DNA of 13,136 nucleotides from CAYWGR01 sp964458015 (GTDB taxonomy: Bacteria; Planctomycetota; Planctomycetia; Pirellulales; Thermoguttaceae), in NCBI GenBank assembly GCA_964458015.1, contig CAYWGR010000162.1, forward strand, positions 1 through 13,136. The letters run 5' to 3'. Below the pieces are notes generated by a model that did not search any database, had not been told where the DNA came from, and saw nothing but the letters and a program-made list of their open reading frames with translations. Numbering within the stretch: the first letter of the stretch is position 1; every line of letters starts with the position of its first letter. The translations under genes were made by a program, and so were the position numbers. Below, piece by piece: positions 1 through 6,779 of the stretch.

Positions 1-1514
1 ATGTAGTCCAGAAAGAATTGAGCGGCTTCCTTCAAAGACGGATAGGCCTGCTTGGCAAGAAAATCCTTGTCGCCGGTAAATATCCAGTGTCGCCACAGGT
101 CCGAGGCGATCCAGATGCCGCCGCTTACGTGCGTCCCCCAACCAAGCGACCATCCAGGCGCCGTGAAGCCCCATGCGTTGGTAAACACATGACAGACACA
201 GCCGTTTCAGTCGTAAACCAGCTTGGCCGTTCGTCGCCCTGGTTCGCGGAGCGACTCGATCAGACCAAAAAGCGGCTGGTGGCATTCGATGAGGTTGCAC
301 ACCTCGGTCGGCCAGTAGTTTTGCTCGATATTGATGTCCAAGTGATAGTCACACGTCCAGCCCATGTTGCAGCAAAGATTGTCGTTCCAGATGCCCTGCA
401 AATTCAATGGCAGCGGCGAGTCCTCACGCGAGCCGGCAATCAACAGGTAGCGGCCATACTGAAAAAACAACGCCAAAAGTTGCGGATCATCTTTGCCCAC
501 GCGAAGAGATTTCAACCGCTCGTCGGTCGGCGTTGCCGAGGCCTCGCTGCCGCCCAAGTCGATTTTGACGCGACGAAACAGCCGTTGGTGATCGGCCACG
601 TGTGCTGTGCGAATTTCGTTATAGGCCTGCTTCGCGGCCGCGGTCATCTGAGCCTGACAGAGTTGGGCAGGATCGCGTCCCTTGTAATTCGTGTTGATTG
701 CCACAAGGACCGTTGCGGAATCAGCCGCCTGGACGTCGAGGCTATCGCCGACGGCTGACATTCGCCCTCCCTCGGGCAATACTCGCAATAAGCCCTGCAT
801 TGCGACGCCGCAGCGGCCGTCACTGTGCAGATTTTCATACGCATCGCCTGAAAGGACCAGCGTATTCTGTCCCAGAGCCTTCACCGTCCAGGGGCGGTTG
901 CCGCCAGCGGTCAATTTCGCCTGAAATGATATCTGGCCAGGCTTGTCGGCCGTCAGGCGAACGGCTGCGATGCCCTCGACATGGGTAGCGAGAACCTCCC
1001 GCTTGAATCGCACTCCGGCGACCGTGTACTCCACGTGCGCGACGCCTTGGTCGATGTCCAGATCACGGCGGTAATCACGGACTTCGCCCGCAGGATGTCG
1101 CGTATGGAGCCAAAGATCGCCAACCGGAAGATGCGTGCCGAAGTTGTCTTTCCGGCCGATCAAATACTGCCCTGTCAGACCAACTGCTTCCTTATATTTG
1201 CCCGCGAAGAACAATTGACGAATCTCGGCCAGATGTTTGTGTCCCTCGGGGTTCTCGTAGCGATCGCTTGGCGCACCCGACCAAAACGTGGATTCATTCA
1301 GCGCCAAACGTTCCTTTTCGATGCCGCCAAAAACCATGACGCCCAGCCTGCCGTTACCCACCGGCAACGATTCCAGCCATCGCCCGGCAGGATGCGAATA
1401 CCATAGCACCATCGCGTTGCTCTGCGGAGTCGCCGGGGCGGCAGCCGCCGTGGCCAACGTTGACTGCATCAGAATCGTCACCGCAAGCACCATCGCATAG
1501 CGTGTGGCCATCAT
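1..1514 (-). pseudogene. GH95 alpha-L-fucosidase-like gene, in-frame TGA, 3' end outside window
   Basis: Glycoside hydrolase family 95 protein (alpha-L-fucosidase or alpha-L-galactosidase type), likely exported to act on fucosylated glycans. The start at 1514 (two adjacent ATGs) is followed by a signal peptide of about 26 residues ending in an Ala-rich stretch. The N-terminal domain has the family motif ESLPVGNGRLGVMVFGG with LNESTFWSG. DINIEQNYW at about residues 393-401 matches the Asn-containing active-site segment at the start of the (alpha/alpha)6 barrel. Codon 436 is TGA (207-209), but the same frame stays open to base 1 and is still GH95-like: HVFTNAWGFTAPGW, then GGIWIASDLWRHWIFTGD, then AYPSLKEAAQFFLDY. 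Family members have Ala or Cys where the TGA lies, and usually Trp where this gene has Cys two codons later. The catalytic acid should lie left of the window, so a 435-residue product would probably be inactive. It follows the DUF1559 gene by 71 bases, probably in one transcript. GH95 identity is firm; whether the TGA is a real mutation is open. Confidence 0.88.
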
Positions 1515-1585
1515 GAAATCCTGGGGTGGGAACGTGAGGCGGAAATTACTGGGGAACGTCGTGAGTTCTTACAGGAGGGAAAAAT

Positions 1586-2614
1586 CTAAAACTGGCTGCC
1601 ATCGATGACCTGGCCATCCTTTCGGTTTCCCAGACAACGATGGGTTTCGGCATTGATCGAATAACTGATCGAGTGGACCGAGCCGTCGCAGAAAACCATA
1701 TTGCAGCCGCCGGTATGAGCACTGCCGAAACTGTAGTTATGCATCGAACCAGACATATCTTGCATGGGCAGGTGCGTGGGACCGGAGTCAGAATTATAGT
1801 AGGTCGTGCAGGAGGCGTCGTCATTGGCATTATACATGGTCTCATTGTCGGTCCCATCCTTGCTGCCATCGGCATAAGCGTCAACCATCACGTGCTTCTC
1901 TCCCACCATGTAGGTGTTGCTAGTCCCATCGGAGACCGCCGCTATCGAGATTTGGCTCCGCGCAAAACTTATGCCGGTCGTTTCGACGGTTGACCAAGTA
2001 TACACAATAGCGTCGGCCAGAGTAGACGGCCCATCCGCGTAAGTACCCTGTGCCATGTCGCCGACACACACGGCGTAGTCGCCGTGAGCCGCCTGGCTGA
2101 TCGGATTAGCGCCACTGGCGGCGAATTGGCCATTGCTAAAATTCGGCCAAGTCACCGGGATCGCCACCGGTGGCCGTCGCGTGGGACAATTTGCTACGGC
2201 GAGCGGTGTGCTAATACATTGCGCGGCGCCGGTAAGCTGCGTGGCTGTCCAGTGATCTTGATCACCGTCCGTGCCAAGATCATGCAGGGCGTGTTGTTCC
2301 ATATAGGGAAGAATCGAGTAGAGCCACCCGCCCGGCTGCTCTTTGCCCGTACCGCGATCTGGATCACCTACCCAAGACCAACCCCAACCACCGGAGGGAA
2401 AGAATCCATTGGCCTGCTCGTGCTGAAGCATTCCGAGGCCAAGTTGCTTCAGGTTGTTGCTGCATTGCAGCTTTCTCGCCGCCTCTCGGGCCGCTTGCAC
2501 CGCAGGCAGTAGCAAGGAGATGAGGATGCCGATGATCGTGATAACGACCAAAAGCTCGACAAGCGTGAACGCGAGTTTTGGGTGGCTGATGGTGGATGGT
2601 GGATTTCGACGCAT
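1586..2614 (-). CDS. DUF1559 prepilin-like protein (cassette A)
   Basis: 342-residue protein of the planctomycete DUF1559 family (PF07596) with a type IV prepilin N-terminus. Residues 14-40 hold the short leader and hydrophobic helix: LAFTLVELLVVITIIGILI, with the predicted prepilin peptidase cut between Ala15 and Phe16 and the conserved Glu at mature position 5 (Glu20). AVQAAREAAR and CSNNLKQLGLGMLQHE follow, as is usual for the family. The C-terminus has the H-x-G-G-x-N-x-x-x-x-DGSV motif (HTGGCNMVFCDGSVHSISYSI). The product is presumably processed by PilD and assembled in, or anchored to, the cell envelope; the molecular role of the family is not established. The start at 2614 is preceded by GAGGTGAG. 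The leader NPPSTISHPK is encoded by 7-base repeats. It lies 91 bases after the PEP-CTERM gene and 71 before the GH95 gene. A paralogue with the same layout is at 8876-9886. Confidence 0.95.
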   Translation of the reverse strand: MRRNPPSTISHPKLAFTLVELLVVITIIGILISLLLPAVQAAREAARKLQCSNNLKQLGLGMLQHEQANGFFPSGGWGWSWVGDPDRGTGKEQPGGWLYSILPYMEQHALHDLGTDGDQDHWTATQLTGAAQCISTPLAVANCPTRRPPVAIPVTWPNFSNGQFAASGANPISQAAHGDYAVCVGDMAQGTYADGPSTLADAIVYTWSTVETTGISFARSQISIAAVSDGTSNTYMVGEKHVMVDAYADGSKDGTDNETMYNANDDASCTTYYNSDSGPTHLPMQDMSGSMHNYSFGSAHTGGCNMVFCDGSVHSISYSINAETHRCLGNRKDGQVIDGSQF

Positions 2615-2645
2615 ATGCTCACCTCACATATTTCATATCGGAACA

Positions 2646-2694
2646 GATGGCGGATGGCGATGTAACGTGTTCGTTAAATCCACCATCCGCCATC
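2646..2694 (-). repeat. Inverted repeat of 7-base units between PEP-CTERM and DUF1559 genes (cassette A)
   Basis: Perfect 12-base arms: GATGGCGGATGG at 2646-2657 and CCATCCGCCATC at 2683-2694, with a 25-base loop. The arms are built from CATCCGC/CATCCAA-type 7-base units. No T-run follows on the minus strand, so it is not a classic intrinsic terminator. An mRNA-processing, stability or attenuation element is possible. An equivalent hairpin is at the same place in cassette B. Confidence 0.75.
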
Positions 2695-2705
2695 CAATAT
2701 TCGTT

Positions 2706-3437
2706 CTATTTCCGCTTCCGCCACGCGTAGGCCAATAAGCTGAACACGCCCGCTACCAGTAGCGTGATCGTTGATGGTTCGGGGATAGGTGTGTAGTTAA
2801 CGGTCAACGTCGGCGGTGTCAATGAACTTGCCAAATAGAAACCCGTACGGGAGTCAGCACCGGCAATGCCTGACGCCGCCATGAGAAGAAGTCCTGAGTT
2901 GGTTCCCAGCTTCCAGTCGTTGACCAATGTACTGGCTACAGAGCCGTCAACCGTCCAGTAGGAGGATTGATCTACGGTCGTGCTGATAACGTCGGTGCTT
3001 GCCAAGGCGCTGCCGGTGCCCACTTGGTCCATCGTTACACTGCCAGTCCATGCCGTGGTGCCAGTGCTGTAGATCCAGGTAGCATCGGTCTGCCAGTTGC
3101 TATACGTATTAGCAACGCGATAAATGCCCATGCTGGCCGAGAAACCGCCATTGTATCCACCCTTCACCGTCAATCCCAAGGTCACGGAATTAATGGCCGA
3201 GTATGTGGGCAGCGTAGATAGGTCGAAATGATACAGGGCGACCGACTTGTAATCGGTGCCTCCATCGAGAACCGAGCCGGACTCGGTATACTCCTGGCTT
3301 AATGGACTAAAAGTTGTATTCCAGCTTACTCCCGATGCCTCTCTGCCCGCGGTAAACTCCATGGTACTCGCCGATACCGTGGCCGCGGAGACGGCGAATA
3401 GAACCGCCGACAGGGCAACACTTTTCAACGTTAGCAT
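2706..3437 (-). CDS. PEP-CTERM sorting domain protein, DNRLRE-like body (cassette A)
   Basis: 243-residue exported protein. Residues 1-23 form a signal peptide (MLTLKSVALSAVLFAVSAA...). The body has the pattern of the DNRLRE beta-sandwich family: an early ALYHFDLSTLP (Phe-Asp-Leu after a hydrophobic strand), then repeated strand-forming segments, and a late VNDW...NSGLLLMA and PPTLTVNY. The C-terminus is a complete PEP-CTERM signal: PIPEPST at about 217-223, a hydrophobic helix, then Arg/Lys-rich WRKRK. Such tails are known to be recognised by exosortase (XrtA/EpsH type), which cuts and presents the protein at the surface; no exosortase gene is in the window. GGGAGG precedes the start at 3437. 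The gene lies 174 bases after the FecR gene and before the DUF1559 gene. The ligand or structural role is unknown. Confidence 0.9.
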   Translation of the reverse strand: MLTLKSVALSAVLFAVSAATVSASTMEFTAGREASGVSWNTTFSPLSQEYTESGSVLDGGTDYKSVALYHFDLSTLPTYSAINSVTLGLTVKGGYNGGFSASMGIYRVANTYSNWQTDATWIYSTGTTAWTGSVTMDQVGTGSALASTDVISTTVDQSSYWTVDGSVASTLVNDWKLGTNSGLLLMAASGIAGADSRTGFYLASSLTPPTLTVNYTPIPEPSTITLLVAGVFSLLAYAWRKRK

Positions 3438-3611
3438 AACACACCTCCCAAAGGATAATAACTACAACATTCTCCCTAGCGGACCGCCCGCGGGGACACT
3501 ATGCACTCCCTTCTCTGATCTGTTTTCTTTGTAGAACTCGCCATCTCATCGTTTGGTTGTCACTACAAGTCCGTGGCTGTTCCGAATAGAGATTCCACCG
3601 TGAAACACCTT

Positions 3612-5411
3612 TCATTTTGCGATGCTTCGCATTTCAATGACCGGGTCTCCGAACACAACCCAATCTGCCCTTAGTCCGTCTGAACCCTCGGTAGAGACGA
3701 GCGTGAGAAAGCGATCCTCGTTGCTAATTTCCACGTTGATATGCACTGCGCCTTCTTGCATCCGTAGAGACTGCCTTTTGTATTTCAATCGGCCATCGAT
3801 GAAGACCCAGATATCGGACATCCCCTCTTTGCGCGTCACCCCAGCAACCGTTTTGAAGCGAACCGGCCTCATGCCTTGGTATACTTCGCCCATGGCTTTA
3901 AGTTTAAACGTAATTCCCGAGTTGGCGTGCATCCCCAACAGGCCGCGATTGCCGGGCATGTACTGCGTGCCAGGGCCCATGGCATAGACCCAGTATGGGC
4001 TAAGATCATTCGCACGTTCATCCGAGGGAATGGTCGTCGCACGTGCCCAGATTGGACAATACATATTTCCAGAGGTCCGTGGAAAGTCCTTGAACGCGTG
4101 TCCGGCCGAATCGAGGACAACCGGCCCAGCCCCGCCCTTTGGAATAAACACGCCGTCGATTAACGTGTGCCAATTGATGGTGTGATACTGTGAGTCGCCC
4201 GAAAGAAGCCCCGAAGTGAATGCCCAGATTTCTTGGCCTGTAGTCGGATCGATACCGCGCTCGCGGCGTTGCACAGAACCGTATCCGCCGGCAACAACGT
4301 CAAGCAAATCGAGCATCTTTGGCGGTTGTAGGATGCGGCGAGTAAATGCCTGCGGATCAACAACGATGCGACGCGGGGCAGCAATTCGGCCATTTCCGTC
4401 AGTATTCTTTCCCACATGCGCCGATTCATTCTCATGCAAAACTAGTACATGACTCTGAGTATCCTTGCCTAAACCGACAGGCTGCAATTTGACCGACCCG
4501 CGGAACACATGCGACGTAGTGTATCCCTCCTTAGTCACTTCGACGCCGAACTCAGTGCCAAGATCGGTCACAGTGGCGGTGGGAGTCTTTATGGTGAAGA
4601 GGGGCGAGGGGCGAGAGGCGAGGGACGAGGGGGATTGGGAATTAGAGTCTTCCGCCTTCCGCCTTCCACCTTCCGCCTTCTTTTCCAGCCGCGCCGTCAA
4701 TTTGCCAAGGGAGAGGAATCCTCCGTCGCGGGATTCCACTTCATACGTCGTCGGGCCCTGTAAAATAACCCTCGCTCCGCTGTCGTAGGTGATTTCCATC
4801 AGACCGGAGTCGAGCTTGAACTGCCGCCCGACCAATACGTTGTCGTAACCGTTCGGTGCCCGACCGTCTTTCGACCAGTGGCAATCGACCATGCCGGTGA
4901 TCTTGCCTACGAATTCCAGTGTCGGATCTATCGATGCCCGCACGGGGGCCGAAGCAACCGTGGCGATTTGTTCCGGGCCGGACACATAGACCAACGAAGC
5001 AGCCCAGAGCCCAAGGCTTGTTAAGACAGTTGCAACTAGTAACGAAAACGGCAATTCCTGTGAGAAGAAGCCGATCGTGCCATGAAAGGCATTCGTGAAA
5101 ATGCCAGAGAGAGGAAACGTAGACACCTGACCCGGCAAACATACCATCGGATTGTCTGAGATGTCGGTTGCCCCGTCCTCCAATAGCTCAAGAGTCATCG
5201 CTTCCGAATCCGCCGGCGTCGATGGGACATAACTCAGACTGATCGAGTCGTCAAGATATTCCACATAGATGTCGAGTGCCTCGGGGTTGCCGGAAACCAG
5301 ATCGTTAAGTTGTTCGAATGCAATGGCTTCGGCGTCGCCTTCCAAGCACGCTGTTGCAAGACTATGGATCTTGCTGAAAAGTGCATCGTTCCGAATGGCT
5401 TGTCCGGTCAT
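3612..5411 (-). CDS. FecR-like membrane regulator with NPCBM-like C-terminal domain (cassette A)
   Basis: 599 residues from the ATG at 5411, which shares ATGA with the stop of the sigma gene and has GAGGGAAAGG in front; the frame stays open 12 codons further upstream, but the coupled start is better. Residues 1-65 are a helical, presumably cytoplasmic anti-sigma-like segment. One membrane helix spans about 121-144 (PFSLLVATVLTSLGLWAASL). An extracytoplasmic FecR-type domain follows (about 196-325: GRQFKLDSGLMEITYDSGARVILQGP and TPTATVTDLGTEFGV), interrupted at about 246-270 by a low-complexity stretch. Residues about 370-592 resemble an NPCBM/NEW2-like carbohydrate-binding module (RFKTVAGV, SDIWVFIDGR, DRFLTLVSTEGSDG, ADWVVFGDP). 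It probably controls the upstream sigma factor in response to an extracytoplasmic, perhaps polysaccharide, signal. That role is inferred from FecR family knowledge and gene pairing. Confidence 0.92.
   Translation of the reverse strand: MTGQAIRNDALFSKIHSLATACLEGDAEAIAFEQLNDLVSGNPEALDIYVEYLDDSISLSYVPSTPADSEAMTLELLEDGATDISDNPMVCLPGQVSTFPLSGIFTNAFHGTIGFFSQELPFSLLVATVLTSLGLWAASLVYVSGPEQIATVASAPVRASIDPTLEFVGKITGMVDCHWSKDGRAPNGYDNVLVGRQFKLDSGLMEITYDSGARVILQGPTTYEVESRDGGFLSLGKLTARLEKKAEGGRRKAEDSNSQSPSSLASRPSPLFTIKTPTATVTDLGTEFGVEVTKEGYTTSHVFRGSVKLQPVGLGKDTQSHVLVLHENESAHVGKNTDGNGRIAAPRRIVVDPQAFTRRILQPPKMLDLLDVVAGGYGSVQRRERGIDPTTGQEIWAFTSGLLSGDSQYHTINWHTLIDGVFIPKGGAGPVVLDSAGHAFKDFPRTSGNMYCPIWARATTIPSDERANDLSPYWVYAMGPGTQYMPGNRGLLGMHANSGITFKLKAMGEVYQGMRPVRFKTVAGVTRKEGMSDIWVFIDGRLKYKRQSLRMQEGAVHINVEISNEDRFLTLVSTEGSDGLRADWVVFGDPVIEMRSIAK
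4598..4680. repeat. In-frame 7-base tandem repeats inside FecR gene A
   Basis: Two different 7-base families lie side by side. Read on the minus strand, GAAGGCG (with GAAGGTG) is repeated about four times, then about five copies of CCCTCGC-like units follow. They encode a Lys/Glu/Arg/Gly-rich then Ser/Pro-rich linker (about residues 246-270) between LTARLEK and the TPTATVTDLGTEF block of the FecR domain. The reading frame is kept through the repeat. FecR gene B has unrelated 7-base repeats at the same site. Confidence 0.85.
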
Positions 5412-5950
5412 GCCCTTTCCCTCTCGCTTAGCTTGCGATCCACGCACCGACGCAGTTCCAAACGGACACGTTGTAATGTTTTATAGACTGCGTCAGGCGT
5501 ACACTTCAATTCGCGGGCAATATCCCTAATCTTTTTCCCCACGGTGTAATGAAGCCGCACCAACTTTCGGCTAGATGAGCTAAGTTCTTCGACACACTCT
5601 GCCAACATGACTGGCCGCGTCTTTTCCTGGTCAGCCATAACCGCCACCTTGGTAGCCACTAAGTCCATGGCCTGCTGGTTCATGCGAAGCCAATTACGTT
5701 GTTCCCGCTTGATAAACGCCAACACCTGATAGCGAGCAATCGTCCGTGCCCACTTTCCAAAATCGCTGCCCGACTGAAACTTGCCAAACTCTTGCCACAG
5801 TTTGATGTTAGTCTCCTGGTGGATTTCTTCAGCATCGGCCCAGTTCGGCACCAACGAAAGTATAAAAAGCATCACGCCGCGATCATGCTCGGAGAGCAGA
5901 CCTACGAACTCCTCCTGGCGGTCGTTGGCCAACGGTTGCCTGTCATCCAT
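5408..5950 (-). CDS. ECF RNA polymerase sigma factor, Rhodopirellula/Verrucomicrobium type (cassette A)
   Basis: 180-residue sigma-70 family factor of the extracytoplasmic function class. Region 2 lies at about residues 12-80 (EEFVGLLSEHDRGVMLFILSL, DAEEIHQETNIKLWQEF, FGKWARTIARYQVLAFIKRE: core-binding and -10 recognition helices). Region 4 lies at about 115-170 (CVEELSSSSRKLVRLHY, then a helix-turn-helix KKIRDIARELKCTPDAVYKTLQRVR). The length and the ending LRRCVDRKLS fit the planctomycete/verrucomicrobial subgroup (TIGR02989-like). The start at 5950 has AGGA about ten bases upstream. Its stop TGA overlaps the ATG of the FecR gene (ATGA), so the two are translationally coupled and very probably form a sigma/regulator pair. 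Target promoters cannot be deduced here. Confidence 0.95.
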   Translation of the reverse strand: MDDRQPLANDRQEEFVGLLSEHDRGVMLFILSLVPNWADAEEIHQETNIKLWQEFGKFQSGSDFGKWARTIARYQVLAFIKREQRNWLRMNQQAMDLVATKVAVMADQEKTRPVMLAECVEELSSSSRKLVRLHYTVGKKIRDIARELKCTPDAVYKTLQRVRLELRRCVDRKLSERERA

Positions 5951-6184
5951 TAGGTTGATCCTGTCTCGTCACGGGAGATTGCACCGTACGCATCCCTCCA
6001 TACGTTGAGAGCCGAAAAAACATGAATTGGACAAGAATTTTCACGTTCATCTGAATTTAAGTCGTAACCCACGTCAGAACAGCAACTTACGTTACCCGCT
6101 TTTTACTTCTTCTATACTACCCAGACGATAATCCATCTGTCCAATTTCTTTGACATTTGTGGCTGTAAACGCGTTAGGGGTGTT
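5951..6184. other. Non-coding stretch upstream of sigma gene A
   Basis: About 230 bases between the sigma start and the transposase remnant. No convincing ORF, RNA or terminator was seen. It is AT-richer than its surroundings and must contain the promoter of cassette A, but no match good enough to call was found. The portion near 6110-6184 may still be residual insertion sequence DNA. Confidence 0.4.
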
Positions 6185-6565
6185 TCAGACGCAATCAGAA
6201 TAATGCCGCCCGCGGCCAACGTAAACCGTCTGATACCTATGGGTTGCAAAGATCTCGTTCGGATGCCGCGGAGCGATAACGTCTGTATTAAGGTGCACAT
6301 TGAAGGGCTGCCTCTGGCTGTCTGCGATCGCCCTGATCTTGCTTCCCTGGCAGCGTTTCGTTTTGCCGACCGCGTCGCCCCTTTTTTGGCTCCTGAGCAG
6401 GAGCCGTCGATGGCAGGTTTGGTATGGAGGATACCTCTCGGGCAGGTCTTTCCAGGGAGCCCCTGTTCGCAAAACTCACAAGATGCCGTTGAGCATATCG
6501 CGTGGTTCGCGTTGAGGTCGTCCACGCCCACCGGGTATCCGTTTCATCGACGGCACAATCGGCAT
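6185..6565 (-). pseudogene. IS5-family transposase remnant
   Basis: Reading left from the ATG at 6565 gives GRGRPQREPRDMLNGIL, a stop (TGA, 6476-6478), then VLRTGAPWKDLPERYPPYQ and TCHRR. This is the N-terminal domain (DUF4096, PF13340) of IS5-family transposases, in which the stop position is normally Trp (TGG to TGA). After CHRR the sequence jumps to the DNA that normally encodes the catalytic-core start (IDGSCSGAKKG in one frame), then continues as GDAVGKTKRCQGSKIRAIAD in another. That means a large internal deletion plus a single-base frameshift. DVIAPRHPNE further on still looks IS5-like; the rest is unrecognisable. It cannot encode an active transposase. TCCTCTCAAAAATAG near 6585-6600 could be the surviving element end; no matching inverted copy was found on the other side. 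Confidence 0.85.
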
Positions 6566-6602
6566 CCGTAAAACCAAGCGCTAACTATTTTTGAGAGGAC
6601 TT

Positions 6603-6779
6603 CTAGAAATCGGTCTTTGCCTGGAAGAGACCGACATGTTCGACGCACTTGGGATGAAGTTCGGCCTCGGCCGCTGCAACTGCGTGCGGTAAACGCGCGC
6701 CACGAAGAATGCCAAACAGTGCTTGTGTGATGTTTGTGGAGAGCTTGTTCACCGAACCGAAGTCGTGCTGCTTGTTCAA
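6603..6779 (-). pseudogene. Short unknown ORF, probably a gene fragment cut by the IS element
   Basis: A 58-codon frame starts with TTG at 6779, sharing TTGA with the stop codon of the nitronate monooxygenase-like gene, and ends at TAG (6603-6605). The translation contains DFGSVNKLSTNITQ, ALFGILRGARLPHAVAAAE and LHPKCVEHVGLFQAKTDF, which reads like real protein with normal codon use. The stop lies just before the presumed end of the IS5 remnant. I infer the 5' piece of a coupled downstream gene that was truncated by the insertion. I do not recognise the family; a chance open frame is possible. Confidence 0.35.

Noticed and set aside
207..209. TGA in GH95 as selenocysteine or reassigned codon
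   Set aside because: Several intact genes here end in TGA (both sigma genes, FecR A, DUF1559 B), so TGA is a stop. No convincing SECIS hairpin was seen right after it, and GH95 enzymes are not known selenoproteins. Kept only as a checkable alternative.
18..758. Long plus-strand open frame opposite the GH95 gene
   Set aside because: It is fully antisense to a clear GH95 coding sequence, has no recognisable domain, and is a composition shadow.
3438..3611. Terminator or promoter between FecR A and PEP-CTERM A
   Set aside because: Short GC-rich pairings near 3479-3500 have only about four pairs and no T-run; no clear promoter boxes could be defended. A promoter here remains possible.
6112..6531. 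139-codon minus-strand frame in the IS remnant as a separate gene
   Set aside because: Only a short segment (IDGSCSGAKKG) is meaningful, and that belongs to the frameshifted transposase; the rest is out of frame.
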